The position numbers were made by a program, and so were the translations under genes. A model generated the notes under the pieces. The model saw only the letters and a program-made list of their open reading frames with translations. It was not told where the DNA came from and did no database searches. Of a stretch of 64,000 bases of DNA, positions 44,252-53,989 are shown piece by piece; within the stretch, counting starts at the first letter, position 1; each line of letters opens with the position of its first letter. This DNA comes from Nitrospira sp. (GTDB lineage: Bacteria > Nitrospirota > Nitrospiria > Nitrospirales > Nitrospiraceae), in the NCBI GenBank assembly GCA_024760525.1, contig CP060499.1:2935501-2999500 (forward strand), written 5' to 3'.

Positions 44252-45415
44252 ATGAACTCACCATCACACATGACTCAGAAAGAGGCTGGTCAGCTTGACG
44301 GGCAAGCCGATCTGTACCAACCGACATCGTCTATTTTGGAGCTCCGTTCCGTGTCCTGCGCGTACGACCCACACCGGCCGGCAATCCAGGGCATCTCGTT
44401 TTCGGTGCGAGAAGGTGAAATCCTCTGCCTGCTCGGCCCGTCAGGTTGCGGTAAGACGACCGTATTGCGCGCCATCGCTGGATTTGAACCGGTGCGATCC
44501 GGACAAATCTTCTTGTCGGGCCGGTCAGTTTCATCTCCCTCTGAAACCGTTCCGACCGAAGAGCGCCGGGTCGGCATGGTCTTCCAGGAATATGCGCTGT
44601 TTCCTCACCTGCGTGTGGCTGACAACATCGCCTTTGGACTCCGTCACCTCTCGCGGGCCGAACGGACAGGGCGCATCCAAGCGATGCTTCGTTTGACGGG
44701 GCTCGAAGGGCTCGAACGTCGCTATCCGCACGAATTGTCTGGAGGACAACAGCAACGAGTGGCCCTCTCGCGGGCATTGGTACAGAACCCGGTCTTACTC
44801 CTCCTGGACGAGCCATTCAGCAATCTGGATCCCGACATGGCCGGCCGCATGCGGCAGGAGGTTCACGCGCTTCTCCATCGGACGAAGACCACGACGATAT
44901 TAGTGACCCACGATCACGAGGAGGCCTTTGCAATGGCCGATCGCATCGCTGTGCTGAATCAAGGATGCCTCGAACAACTCGATTCACCCGAACTTGTCTA
45001 TCACATGCCGGCTACCCCCTTCGTCGCGGACTTTGTGGGACAAGCCGACTTCATTCCTGGGCACATCCGACAAGGCATGGTGCATACCGAACTTGGGGAA
45101 TTCCCCAATGCCCTCAACCGAGCGGAAGGCAGTTCCGTCGCGGTGATGATTCGCCCGGACGACATTCACCTGACCCCCGACCAATCGGCGAGTCCCCGGA
45201 TCGTGGGTCGTCAGTTCCGAGGGTCTGAAAATTTATATACCGTTCGACTCCACTCCGGCCAAGTCATCCACGGTCGTGAAGACTCGACCAGTGTTTATCA
45301 GGAAGGGACCCCGGTTGAGGTGCGGGTGTCGGCGACGCATACGGTCCTGTTTGATGCCGCCGCTCTCCCGCACTCGCCCTACATCAGTCCCCCGGGGGAC
45401 TCCAAACCAGACTGA
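44252..45415 (+). CDS. fbpC: Iron ABC transporter ATP-binding protein
   Basis: 387 residues. Walker A GPSGCGKTT, Q-loop FQEYALFP, signature LSGGQQQRV, Walker B LLLLDEPFSNLD and H-loop VTHDHEEA are all present, followed by a TOBE-like regulatory domain (SSVAVMIRPDDIHL). It powers the FbpB permease. The N-terminal extension of about 25 residues is unusual. The gene starts 6 bases after fbpB; its stop lies inside the first copy of a 22-base tandem duplication. Confidence 0.93.
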   Translation: MNSPSHMTQKEAGQLDGQADLYQPTSSILELRSVSCAYDPHRPAIQGISFSVREGEILCLLGPSGCGKTTVLRAIAGFEPVRSGQIFLSGRSVSSPSETVPTEERRVGMVFQEYALFPHLRVADNIAFGLRHLSRAERTGRIQAMLRLTGLEGLERRYPHELSGGQQQRVALSRALVQNPVLLLLDEPFSNLDPDMAGRMRQEVHALLHRTKTTTILVTHDHEEAFAMADRIAVLNQGCLEQLDSPELVYHMPATPFVADFVGQADFIPGHIRQGMVHTELGEFPNALNRAEGSSVAVMIRPDDIHLTPDQSASPRIVGRQFRGSENLYTVRLHSGQVIHGREDSTSVYQEGTPVEVRVSATHTVLFDAAALPHSPYISPPGDSKPD

Positions 45416-45454
45416 ATTTTTCCATTGACAGAACTGAATTTTTCCATTGACAGA
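45411..45454. repeat. Perfect 22-base tandem duplication
   Basis: Bases 45411-45432 and 45433-45454 are identical (unit begins ACTGAATTTTTCCATTGACA, plus GA). The first copy includes the fbpC stop codon. Each copy contains TTGACA, which might act as a -35 element. A 22-base step is not a multiple of three, so it argues against the TTG at 45425 as the exbB start. Confidence 0.95.
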
Positions 45455-45517
45455 GTCGAAGAACAGGTGTTATTGAGAAGCATTATCAAGAAGATAGGAG
45501 TGGGGGGGTATGTCATC

Positions 45518-45943
45518 TTGGATGCACTGAAAGAAATCGTGGATTATGGGGTCATCGGCCTGCTGCTGATCCTCAGCGTATGGGCAGTGGCCGTGGCTGT
45601 CGAACGGTGGCAATTTTACCGGCGAATTGACCCTTCTCACTACCCCAATCAGCAGCTTTTCGAAATTGCCCTGACAAAGCGGCTGGTCATTATTGGAACG
45701 GTGGCTGCCAATGCGCCATATATCGGGCTTTTGGGAACAGTCCTTGGAATCATGCTGACCTTCCACACCATGGGAACCTCAAAAACCATTGCCGTCAGCT
45801 CCGTCATGGTCGGATTGAGCCTCGCGCTCAAGGCCACCGCTGTCGGGCTTCTAGTGGCCATTCCCTGCGTGGTGATGAACAACGCCCTCCGGAGACGCGT
45901 CGCTGAACTGATCACCCTCTATAAAACCCAGCAACATGGATGA
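45518..45943 (+). CDS. exbB: ExbB-type proton-channel subunit
   Basis: 141 residues if started at TTG 45518 (MDALKEIVDYGVIGLL...), the point where small ExbB homologues begin; the frame is open to TTG 45425, but that is inside the tandem duplication. Three membrane helices; APYIGLLGTVLGIMLTF and KATAVGLLVAIPCVVMNN are the MotA/TolQ/ExbB motifs. It uses the proton gradient to energise TonB. It overlaps exbD by 8 bases. A purine-rich run (GGAGTGGGGGGG) upstream could serve as ribosome site. Confidence 0.88.
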   Translation: MDALKEIVDYGVIGLLLILSVWAVAVAVERWQFYRRIDPSHYPNQQLFEIALTKRLVIIGTVAANAPYIGLLGTVLGIMLTFHTMGTSKTIAVSSVMVGLSLALKATAVGLLVAIPCVVMNNALRRRVAELITLYKTQQHG

Positions 45944-46310
45944 GGAGTTGAACCAAATCAACGTCATCCCCTTGGTTGACGTCATGCTGGTCTTGCTGGT
46001 GATCGTGTTGACGACGGCCACGTTCATCAGTACCGGCCAAATTCCTGTCGATTTAGCCAAAGCGACTGAAGCTTCCGATAGGAAAGACGTCCCGCTCGTC
46101 ATCACGTTGACCTCGCGCGGGGAGATGTATCTGAACGATTCCGCCGTTCCTGAAAATGGTTTGCGACTGGTGCTTGAGCGGCAACCGAGAGAGTCGCTGG
46201 TGGTCGTCCGTGCCGACAAAGTGACGATTCTGGAACGGTTCGTCCAGGTGGTCGATGAACTAAAAGGCCTCGGCTTTGGGCAAGTCAGTCTTGAAGTCGT
46301 GAAATCGTGA
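45936..46310 (+). CDS. exbD: ExbD-type energising subunit
   Basis: 124 residues; starts inside the exbB end. One N-terminal membrane helix with the essential Asp in INVIPLVDVMLVLLVIVL, then a periplasmic domain. It works with ExbB and TonB to power outer-membrane receptors. It is slightly shorter than E. coli ExbD but typical of the TonB2-type sets. Confidence 0.93.
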   Translation: MDEELNQINVIPLVDVMLVLLVIVLTTATFISTGQIPVDLAKATEASDRKDVPLVITLTSRGEMYLNDSAVPENGLRLVLERQPRESLVVVRADKVTILERFVQVVDELKGLGFGQVSLEVVKS

Positions 46311-47239
46311 ACTCGCTATCCTCCCACTATCCGGACCACACGTACCTGCAGCGTCAGGGGTGGGTGTATTCTGTAGTGTTCCATGCGCTGATGGGAGCTG
46401 CCGCTCTCGCGCTGATGCCTGTATTTACATCATCGCTTGAGCCCGACTCGTTCAAGTGGAACGTGGCATTGTTGGAATCTTCGAGCTTCCAGCCGGCAGC
46501 GGATCCTCCCGCCCCGGCAATTCCGACAGATCCACCGAAGCCGCAGCCGGTGAAATCCCGATCGACACCGCTGCAGGCAACGACGAAACCGATTCAGCCG
46601 CAGTCGGCTCAGCATCGGCCCACTCAAACCATCCAGGAGGTTACCCCGGTCAATCAAACCGCCTCTACTGTTATAGCGAAAACCGTCGAATTTCATGAAG
46701 TCAGCCGAATTGAGTTGCCAGTAACACCTCAGGAAAAGGTCGTCGAAGAACCGGCTCCCGCAAACGAGGAAGCCTTCAATGAGCCCGTGACGCCGACCGC
46801 AACACCGCTCACCAGCCAGTCGATCACCGATGCAGTCGTTCAACAACCCACCATTGAGGCAGCAAGCGAGACACCGGCGCAGCTCCGGCAGCCTGCAACT
46901 GAACAGGTCGTGGCTTCAGCAGCTCCCCTAACGGCAGCCCCCGCAGCCAAGGCGGACTATGGGTGGCTGATGAGGGCATTGCAAGGGCGAATCAATGAGC
47001 TCAAGAACTACCCTGTCATGGCTCGAATGAATCGCTGGGAAGGCAGGGTGGTCCTCCGCGCCGTCATCAGAGACGATGGTCAAGTGTTAATGGTGAACGT
47101 GCAAGAGAGCTCAGGACGGTTGATTCTGGATAACGACGCCATGGAAACCCTGAAGAAGGCCTCTCCGCTAAAACTGGACCATCCCTTGGGGAAACCGCAA
47201 GTAGCGATCTTGATGCCGATCAGCTATTCCCTTCGGTAA
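46307..47239 (+). CDS. tonB: TonB energy transducer
   Basis: 310 residues from a GTG overlapping the exbD stop (GTGA). Single membrane helix near 20-40 (VVFHALMGAAALALMPVF), a long Pro/Gln/Thr-rich periplasmic spacer, and a C-terminal domain with LKNYPVMARMNRWEGRVVLRAV ending KPQVAILMPISYSLR, the TonB_C fold that contacts TonB boxes. It should serve the FecA-like receptor at 49172. Confidence 0.92.
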   Translation: MNSLSSHYPDHTYLQRQGWVYSVVFHALMGAAALALMPVFTSSLEPDSFKWNVALLESSSFQPAADPPAPAIPTDPPKPQPVKSRSTPLQATTKPIQPQSAQHRPTQTIQEVTPVNQTASTVIAKTVEFHEVSRIELPVTPQEKVVEEPAPANEEAFNEPVTPTATPLTSQSITDAVVQQPTIEAASETPAQLRQPATEQVVASAAPLTAAPAAKADYGWLMRALQGRINELKNYPVMARMNRWEGRVVLRAVIRDDGQVLMVNVQESSGRLILDNDAMETLKKASPLKLDHPLGKPQVAILMPISYSLR

Positions 47240-47293
47240 CGTGGACCTTACGCGTTCCTTTGAGCTCGCGGCCTCATTTAATAGGCGAGGGCG

Positions 47294-47890
47294 ATGTCTG
47301 ATCCATTTGATGAGGTCGGGGTGACCCATTTCCCCCTCTCCTGCTCGGCTGTCAACGGTCCTCCGTCAACGGGCGCATCCCGTCTTGACTCACTTGTGGA
47401 ATTTGCCAAGACCGAACACACCGAACTGCTGCACTTTCTCACGCGAAGAGTACGTTGTCCTTCGGCTGCGGCTGATCTGGTACAAGAGCTCTATTTGCGT
47501 ATCGTGACGCTGACCAGGCCGGAAACGATCCGCGACCCACGAGGCTTTCTTTACACCACTGCCAAAAACCTCGCGATTGATTATCTGCGAAAGAAAGATC
47601 GCGCGATGTCTCGTTCAGAACCGCTGGAGAAAGCGCTGACTGTGCCGATCGCCACTCCTGATGTCGAAGCGGCCGTCGACGCGAAAAGGCGCCTGGCTGC
47701 CGTACTTAAGGCGATCGACGAGCTACCCGCTCGGCGCCGCGCCGCATTCGTCATGTTCAAGTTTGAGCATAAAACCTACGAGGAAATCGCCAGGGAACTA
47801 CACATATCCGTGAAGACGGTAGAGCACCATCTCAGCAAGGCCATCGCTTATTGCCGGGCCCGTTTTGAAGCCTTCGATGGCCGGCTGTAA
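47294..47890 (+). CDS. fecI: FecI-type ECF sigma factor
   Basis: 198 residues. Sigma region 2 (ADLVQELYLRIV, DPRGFLYTTAKNLAIDYLRKK) and region 4 (LPARRRAAFVMFKFEHKTYEEIARELHISVKTVEHHLSKA) are clear. An N-terminal extension of about 30 residues is unusual; a later start is possible. With the FecR gene that follows and the STN-containing receptor, this forms a cell-surface signalling trio for ferric-siderophore or ferric-citrate response. Confidence 0.92.
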   Translation: MSDPFDEVGVTHFPLSCSAVNGPPSTGASRLDSLVEFAKTEHTELLHFLTRRVRCPSAAADLVQELYLRIVTLTRPETIRDPRGFLYTTAKNLAIDYLRKKDRAMSRSEPLEKALTVPIATPDVEAAVDAKRRLAAVLKAIDELPARRRAAFVMFKFEHKTYEEIARELHISVKTVEHHLSKAIAYCRARFEAFDGRL

Positions 47891-47990
47891 AGAAGTAAAA
47901 AGATTTCCATTGAGTCGGAACAGCATTCCTAACTATCATAGTGTGGGTTCCTACTATTCACCGGGTTGACTGTCATACGATCAAGCGGAT

Positions 47991-48986
47991 ATGTCGACAC
48001 AACATACCTCTTCAGACCACAACGAACGCGCGCGCGTATGGGACGAAGCCAACACGTGGATTCTGCGCGTCCATTCAGGCCTCATGTCTTCCGAGGAACA
48101 GCGAGAGTTTGAGGCCTGGCATGCGCGAAGTCCTGTGCATCAATCGCAGTTTCAGGATGCCGAGCGGTTTTGGCTCGCCCTTGATGGATTGACCGGCCAA
48201 GTCGCACGCGGGAAACATGAATCGACCCAAGTCGGGTTCGCGACACGCGGTGGACCCTCTATGATCTTTGGATCGGCCGCTCGATTGCGCCGGCCCGCCA
48301 TGGCCGCCACATTTCTCGTCATCATCACCACCATGCTTCTTTGGTCTACGCTCACAGTCTGGTTGAGCGACTACAACACTGCTGTCGGTGAGCAGAAGTC
48401 CGTCACCCTTGCTGATGGATCAACCGTGTTTATGAACACACATTCCGCATTCTCAGCGAAGCTATCCGAACACCGTCGATCCCTGACTCTCATGCAAGGG
48501 GAAGCGCTTTTTGAGGTCGCCCCTGACGCCGAGCGACCATTCGAAGTCACGGTGGATGGATGGGTCGTACGGGCCGTCGGCACGAAATTCAACATTGACC
48601 ATCATACGGACATCATGACGGTCACGGTCATCGAAGGCGCCGTTCGATTGCTTCACGACAACCATGCATGGGACGTCCCGGCCGGCTATCGGATGACCTA
48701 TGACGAGCACCATATCCTGAACGAACCGGAACCCGCGGATGTGCTCAAGATCACATCATGGCGAAAGGGCGAATTTTCATTCACGGACATGCCCCTGAGC
48801 ATGATTGTCGAGGAGTTGAACCGCTATCGACCCGGCCGGATTGTGATCGCCACTGCCTCATTACGAGACCTTCGCTTGTCCGGCAGTGTTTCCCTAAACG
48901 ACCCCGACCATTCTCTCAACATGCTCAAAAGTGTCCATCCGTTTCGAGTGACACCACTCACTTCATACCTTGCCGTAGTTTCCTAA
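47991..48986 (+). CDS. fecR: FecR-type transmembrane sigma regulator
   Basis: 331 residues. Cytoplasmic DUF4880-like N-terminus (ANTWILRVHSGLMSSEEQREFEAW), one membrane helix about 103-125, then the periplasmic FecR domain (VGEQKSVTLADGSTVFMNTHS, then VTVDGWVVRAVGTKFNI). It carries the receptor signal across the inner membrane and controls the preceding sigma factor. The 100-base gap after fecI holds no other gene. Confidence 0.92.
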   Translation: MSTQHTSSDHNERARVWDEANTWILRVHSGLMSSEEQREFEAWHARSPVHQSQFQDAERFWLALDGLTGQVARGKHESTQVGFATRGGPSMIFGSAARLRRPAMAATFLVIITTMLLWSTLTVWLSDYNTAVGEQKSVTLADGSTVFMNTHSAFSAKLSEHRRSLTLMQGEALFEVAPDAERPFEVTVDGWVVRAVGTKFNIDHHTDIMTVTVIEGAVRLLHDNHAWDVPAGYRMTYDEHHILNEPEPADVLKITSWRKGEFSFTDMPLSMIVEELNRYRPGRIVIATASLRDLRLSGSVSLNDPDHSLNMLKSVHPFRVTPLTSYLAVVS

Positions 48987-49171
48987 TAACGCATTGATAA
49001 TATTGCTCTTCCATCAGGCCATCAGGTCTAGATTTCAACCCATGCTTGGGCGATTTTGAGACTGATTGTAAAAATTATTCATAACTAGATAGGGAATACC
49101 ACCTCTTCGCTTCGTCCTTCTTCATAGAACTCACTCCTGTACTAGTGCCGACGATGGAAAAGGAGATACAC

Positions 49172-51742
49172 ATGGGTCGGATCAAGTCGTTATATTTCGT
49201 TCTCGTTGCATTGCTATTTCTGGGCTTGGGGAATCTGCCCAACGCGGTTGCAGAGTCCCCCGTCGAACTGCCTCCTGAGGCTGTGACCTTCGATATACCG
49301 CGTCAACCGCTCCCACAGGCACTCGACGCATTTCGAAACCAAAGCGCGGTCCGTTATTTGGCGAGAACGGACCTTATTCAAGACCAGCAATCCGCAGCTG
49401 TGGTTGGCCAATACTCCCCCGAAGTCGCATTGAGGCTACTTCTTGCGGGAACCGGACTGACGTATCGTATTGTTGGACCGGACTCCGTTACCATCGAAAG
49501 CGCGACAGCAGCCCAAGCTCCCGCTGAGGAGATGCTTCCACAGCCGTCTACAGAAGACCAAAAGCCGCTGAAGATTCCATTGACTGAAATCATCGGGACC
49601 GCACCAACAGCCCTGGACCATATCCCCGGCTCGGGGAAAGTGATCACGGCGGAGTCCATCCAGAACAACCACCGATTCACGATCAACGAAACCTTGAGAG
49701 AGGTCCCTGGCGTTCATGTGCGGGACGAGGACGGCTTAGGCATCAGACCCAACATCGGTATCCGCGGCTTGGATCCAACACGTAGTCGAAAAGTCCACAT
49801 CATGGAAGACGGCGTCCCGATCATGCTCATGCCGTACGCCGATCCGTCTTCATACTATTTCCCGCCGATTTTCCGGTTTGATCGGATAGAAGTGCTGAAA
49901 GGCAGCGGCCAATTGCTTTATGGGCCACAAACGATCGGAGGTGTCATTAACCTCATTACTCGCATGCCTCCGACAACCCCGGAAGGCCATTTCCAGGTCT
50001 GGGGCGGCAACCTCAACTACCTCAATACCCACTTCGATTACGGAGGCACCTGGGGCAAGACCGGCTACTTGGTCGACTACACCCATTATCAAACCGATAC
50101 GCCGCGGTTTACCAACATCCGCGCGAAGGTGGATGACCTGACGTTCAAGGGTGTCCACGAATTGAGCGATCGAACCCAAATTCTGGCCAAGTTCAACTAC
50201 TATCGCGAAAACTCGGGAATCGGCTATCAAGGGCTCACGCAGGCGGATTGGGCCACCCGAGGCGAAGAGCGGCAGACTCTCTTCACCAACGATCGCTTCG
50301 ACTTTCTGCGGCTCGGTTATCATGTGGCCGTGAATCACATGTTCTCGGCCAATCTGACCTCGACCACCAACTTTTTTGGGCATTACATTCAACGGGACTG
50401 GTCTCGGCAGTCTCAACAAGGTGTGAACGCCAACGGCGCTCCCGTCGGCGGCATACAAAACGGTAACTCTCTCCCGGCAACCTCCTTCAGTGTTGTCCCG
50501 GCGAACCGGCGTTTTACGAATGAGCGGGAATATTGGGTGTGGGGCATCGAGCCCCGGTTCCACTATCTGCACTCATTGCTGGGAATAAAAGGCGAAGCAG
50601 ATTTTGGAGCGCGGTATACCTTCGAGCAATCCGACCGTAAGCAGCTGCTCAATAACCTATCGGGTACAGGATTACCTTCAAGTTGCATTGTCCCTGCTCC
50701 TGCAGCCCCCCCCGCTACATCAGCCACCTGTTTGGGAGAAAATAACTTCCGCACGACGAACGCCTATGCCTTTTTTGCTCAAGAGCGGTTGTACTTCGGC
50801 CCATTCACGGTCACACCTGGGTTCCGCGTCGAACACATCAGCTACGATCAATCCAATCGCCTGGCGAACAACGGCCAGGGAACATACGGAAAAACCAACT
50901 TCACCGAAGTGTTGCCGGGAGTCGGGGTGACCTACTCGCCGTTCAAGAACAACACGTTCTTTTTCGGCGCACATCGCGGTATGGCACCGCCACAGATTTC
51001 CGATGCGATCACCGGTACAGGACAAGTTGTGGATCTTGGACCGGAACTGAATTGGACCTACGAATTGGGGGTGCGGGGTAATCTGACGCCGTGGCTCGGA
51101 TATTCAATTAACGGGTATCAGATGGACTTCGACAATCAAATTATTTCTCAATCCGTCGCCGGTGGCACCGGCGCGACCTTGACCAGCGCGGGCAAAACGC
51201 AACATCGTGGAGCTGAAGTTGCCGCGCAGTTGGATATTCTGGACGCCGTGACCGGCCGGAATGACGATCAAGATATCACCCTCGATCTCAACTACACCTG
51301 GGTCGCTCAAGCCGACTTTAGAGGATTACGCAACAGCTCCATTACGGGTGCGGCCCTGCTGCCCGGTGAACCGGCCATCTTCAACACCAACGGAAACCGG
51401 CTGCCCTATTCTCCAGAACACTTGATCTCAGCCGGGATCGGCTATGCCAACCGCGCCTTCAGTTTTGGGCCGTTTAACGCCAGAGTGGAAACTCAATGCG
51501 TCAGTGATCAATTCGCCGACGACCGCAACACCGTCATTCCGACGCCAAACGGACAGCGTGGGATTGTGCGGGGTTGGTGCATGCTCAACGCCTCGATCAA
51601 TCAACACGTCAAGAGGATCAATACGACCTTCTTCTTTACAGGGAAAAATATGCTCGGACAGGACGTCATCATGGACCGTACCCGCGGTATTTACCCCGGC
51701 CTTCCGGCACTCTGGCAAGCCGGAGCACGTTGGACATTCTAA
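49172..51742 (+). CDS. TonB-dependent receptor with STN domain (FecA-like)
   Basis: 856 residues from ATG 49172 (AAAAGGAG site). Signal peptide (cleavage near AVAES); STN signalling domain (FDIPRQPLPQALDAFRNQSAV); plug with IGIRGLDPTRSRKVHIMEDG and RIEVLKGSGQLLYGPQTIGG; 22-strand barrel ending in aromatic Trp-Thr-Phe. FecA-type receptors import ferric citrate or other siderophores and signal through FecR to FecI. The substrate is not provable. The 185-base upstream gap should hold the ECF promoter, not clearly recognised. Confidence 0.93.
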   Translation: MGRIKSLYFVLVALLFLGLGNLPNAVAESPVELPPEAVTFDIPRQPLPQALDAFRNQSAVRYLARTDLIQDQQSAAVVGQYSPEVALRLLLAGTGLTYRIVGPDSVTIESATAAQAPAEEMLPQPSTEDQKPLKIPLTEIIGTAPTALDHIPGSGKVITAESIQNNHRFTINETLREVPGVHVRDEDGLGIRPNIGIRGLDPTRSRKVHIMEDGVPIMLMPYADPSSYYFPPIFRFDRIEVLKGSGQLLYGPQTIGGVINLITRMPPTTPEGHFQVWGGNLNYLNTHFDYGGTWGKTGYLVDYTHYQTDTPRFTNIRAKVDDLTFKGVHELSDRTQILAKFNYYRENSGIGYQGLTQADWATRGEERQTLFTNDRFDFLRLGYHVAVNHMFSANLTSTTNFFGHYIQRDWSRQSQQGVNANGAPVGGIQNGNSLPATSFSVVPANRRFTNEREYWVWGIEPRFHYLHSLLGIKGEADFGARYTFEQSDRKQLLNNLSGTGLPSSCIVPAPAAPPATSATCLGENNFRTTNAYAFFAQERLYFGPFTVTPGFRVEHISYDQSNRLANNGQGTYGKTNFTEVLPGVGVTYSPFKNNTFFFGAHRGMAPPQISDAITGTGQVVDLGPELNWTYELGVRGNLTPWLGYSINGYQMDFDNQIISQSVAGGTGATLTSAGKTQHRGAEVAAQLDILDAVTGRNDDQDITLDLNYTWVAQADFRGLRNSSITGAALLPGEPAIFNTNGNRLPYSPEHLISAGIGYANRAFSFGPFNARVETQCVSDQFADDRNTVIPTPNGQRGIVRGWCMLNASINQHVKRINTTFFFTGKNMLGQDVIMDRTRGIYPGLPALWQAGARWTF

Positions 51743-51754
51743 TGAATGGACCGT

Positions 51755-51782
51755 CGGGCAGCCGCAAGCATGTGGCTGCCCG
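51755..51782. terminator. Bidirectional hairpin between receptor and apbE
   Basis: CGGGCAGCC (51755-51763) pairs perfectly with GGCTGCCCG (51774-51782), 12 bases after the receptor stop, in a convergent intergenic region. No strong T-run follows, so it is a likely but not certain terminator. Confidence 0.6.
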
Positions 51783-51917
51783 GCACGACCCTGAGCTGCT
51801 ATAAAACTCCAGTCACTTTCCATCACAGATGGGGCTCATGCCATCAGGGAGGTTTCTGGTCTCTGCAAGCAGCCCGTTGGATCTTTTTATTGTCCTATGC
51901 GGACATAGACCCATTTT

Positions 51918-52937
51918 TCATGGGACACGCAGCCGATCTTGAAGCCCTGACGATACGGTGATCCTTCCTTCACCATCGATAATGATAGCTTCAACGTCCG
52001 GCAAGTGCTCCACCAAGGCCATTCCTTGCTCAGGGCCCAACACAAAGATCCCCGTATCCAATCCATCGGCCACCAGGCCTTCCTTGGCAATGACCGTGAC
52101 GCTTCGGCACGCGCGTGCCGGTTGGAGTGTTTGTGGATCCAAGATGTGATGGTAGCGGACTCCATCTCGTTCGAAGTACCGTTCGTAATCACCTGCCGTT
52201 GAAATCGCCTCATCTTTTAAGTCGATGACCGCGATCAATGTACCTTCTTCACGTGGGTGCCTGATCCCTACCGGAAACCCGCCTCCGTCAGGCAAGTTGC
52301 CGAAGGTTTTGATATCTCCCGATATGGCAACCACGCCGCCCCTGGCCCCTACCCGCTTCATCTCTTCCACTGCCCGATCGGCCGCATACCCCTTGCCAAT
52401 CCCGCCGACATCAATACGCATCCCCGTACGCGGAAGATAAATGGTCTGCTTCTCGGAATTAAGTTGAATGCTTGGCCAATCGACGAGCGGCTTCAGTTGT
52501 TGCAACTCTTTCTCCGCGGGAATGCGTTGCTCCTCGGTCACACTCCAGACTTCAATCGCAGGGCCAAGCGCAATATTGAACCCACCATGTGTGAGCGCTG
52601 CGATGTCCAGAGCTCTGAGCACCAATTGGAATGTGTCAGGGCTCACTTGCACAGGCCGACGACCGGCCTGTGCATTCACCTGTGAAAGTTGACTGTCAGA
52701 ACGCCAGGTGCTCAGTAGCTGCTCGAGCCGCTTGATTTCGTCGAACGCGGCCTGTACAGCCCGATCGCCCACGTGTTTGTCGGAAGCCACAGCCGTGACT
52801 GTAACCAGCGTGCCCATGTGCATCTGGATCCGTTTCGAGACAATGGGCGGGGAAACGGGGTGCATTTCTACACAACTAGCCACCATAGGAATGACGAAGC
52901 AGAGCGTGCTGACGAAAATGGCATGAAGGTGAGGCAT
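51918..52937 (-). CDS. apbE: FAD:protein FMN transferase (ApbE)
   Basis: 339 residues from ATG 52937, with a lipoprotein-type signal (MPHLHAIFVSTLCFVIPMVASC). ApbE motifs: MGTLVTVTA near the N-terminus, RIDVGGIGKGYAADRAVE, VVAISGDIKTFG, AISTAGDYERY, HHILDPQTLQPA and VADGLDTGIFVLG. The enzyme splits FAD in the periplasm and attaches FMN to a Thr/Ser of target proteins. A target-like FMN_bind protein lies 3 kb away (55996). It is 19 bases downstream of the lipoprotein gene 52957, so both share an operon starting near the Fur-box region. Confidence 0.93.
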   Translation of the reverse strand: MPHLHAIFVSTLCFVIPMVASCVEMHPVSPPIVSKRIQMHMGTLVTVTAVASDKHVGDRAVQAAFDEIKRLEQLLSTWRSDSQLSQVNAQAGRRPVQVSPDTFQLVLRALDIAALTHGGFNIALGPAIEVWSVTEEQRIPAEKELQQLKPLVDWPSIQLNSEKQTIYLPRTGMRIDVGGIGKGYAADRAVEEMKRVGARGGVVAISGDIKTFGNLPDGGGFPVGIRHPREEGTLIAVIDLKDEAISTAGDYERYFERDGVRYHHILDPQTLQPARACRSVTVIAKEGLVADGLDTGIFVLGPEQGMALVEHLPDVEAIIIDGEGRITVSSGLQDRLRVP

Positions 52938-52956
52938 TTTCACTGCGACATCGTCC

Positions 52957-53571
52957 TTACCACCAGTGCCGGCGGAAATATCTCGAATACCGAGGGTACG
53001 GCATGACCTCATAAAGCCGCGCTTCCATCTGTGACGGCTTCGGAAGCGTTTCGACTATGGAGCGCCTATCGAAGGCCGGATACTGATCATCGAGAAAATC
53101 CCGCACCCGTGCCGTTTCTGCTTGATCAGCAACCACAGAGACCGCAACCATCCGCCCATAGCGCGGGGACTCGACTCCGAATCGCCAGGTCCCCACATAC
53201 GTAATAGCCTCGGCGTCAACGGAAAGCGCCATGGACAAATCGGCCATGGACATGAACGGACCTTCGCTAATCTGGACTCGGGTGAGTTGATACATTCCGG
53301 GAGGTAAACTGACCGCAAATCGTTGATCCGGAGACTCGATCTCTACCTGAAAGCGTTTTAGAGAACCCTGGTTTTCCAATTCAAGAAACCGAACTTGAGG
53401 CATATACCGTCGAGACCGTTCCCCTGTTAGGACCGCTAAGACCCGCCCCACAACCAAACTACCAGTCACCTCATCTTGATGGACCAGCGGCGGCAATTCT
53501 GTCGCGCAGCCTGCCACACTTAGAATCAACCCCCCGATTAAACTTCTCTGGAGCATCCAGATTGTCTTCAT
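52957..53571 (-). CDS. Lipoprotein of unknown function
   Basis: 204 residues from ATG 53571; a lipobox SVAGC follows a short hydrophobic helix. The mature part is beta-rich (LPPGMYQLTRVQISEGPF, AITYVGTWRFGVESPRYG) and resembles small beta-sandwich domains of envelope lipoproteins, but I do not recognise the family. It is co-oriented with apbE after 19 bases and faces the Fur-box region, so it is likely iron-regulated. No catalytic motifs are visible. Confidence 0.65.
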   Translation of the reverse strand: MKTIWMLQRSLIGGLILSVAGCATELPPLVHQDEVTGSLVVGRVLAVLTGERSRRYMPQVRFLELENQGSLKRFQVEIESPDQRFAVSLPPGMYQLTRVQISEGPFMSMADLSMALSVDAEAITYVGTWRFGVESPRYGRMVAVSVVADQAETARVRDFLDDQYPAFDRRSIVETLPKPSQMEARLYEVMPYPRYSRYFRRHWW

Positions 53572-53989
53572 ACAAAAATTATAAGACAAGCTGCCGTGAC
53601 CCGTCACGTCCACTGTCGCACGGCCTTTAAACTTCCAGACTCCGGCCTCGCTATCTGGGGCTACCTCCCCAAATCGACTTAATTTTGCCAGTCGATAGAG
53701 CTGGCGACCAGGTAAAACTCAGGTATCTGATAATAAACCAAGTAGAATTATTGCCATAAACAGAGCGAACAACTAGTTGATACGGATATCTTCCTTCTTG
53801 TAGCTTCGGCCCTCGAGAAAGAATATTAATAATCGTTTTCAATATCACCACAAAGAGCCTGAGGCTTAATTACAGCTTTACTGCAGGAAACCACATGTAA
53901 CAGCTCTCTACAATTCAGTTCCCCTTGAAGACCAGAGACCACCGAGTCCCGAGTCAAACCACAACCTCAATGTATAGTGGAGGACGCCG
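53572..53989. other. 418-base divergent regulatory region
   Basis: Divergent gap between the lipoprotein-apbE pair (minus) and the porin-like gene (plus). It contains the Fur-box candidate 53821-53846 and AT-rich DNA that differs from the surrounding coding composition. No gene is seen. Confidence 0.7.
53821..53846. promoter_or_regulatory. Fur-box candidate
   Basis: The segment contains ATTAATAATCGTTTTCAATA; its reverse complement, TGAAAACGATTATTA, matches the 7-1-7 Fur consensus TGATAATnATTATCA at 11 of 14 positions. An almost identical element is at 59359-59383. It lies between divergent genes and could control the porin-like/FMN-binding operon, the apbE pair, or both. Confidence 0.65.

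Noticed and set aside
45425..45517. ExbB start at TTG 45425
   Set aside because: The codon lies in a 22-base tandem duplication whose unit is not a multiple of three, and the extra residues do not resemble ExbB.
48987..49171. Fur box upstream of the FecA-like receptor
   Set aside because: GCATTGATAATATTGC and AAAATTATTCATAAC are partial matches only; left uncalled.
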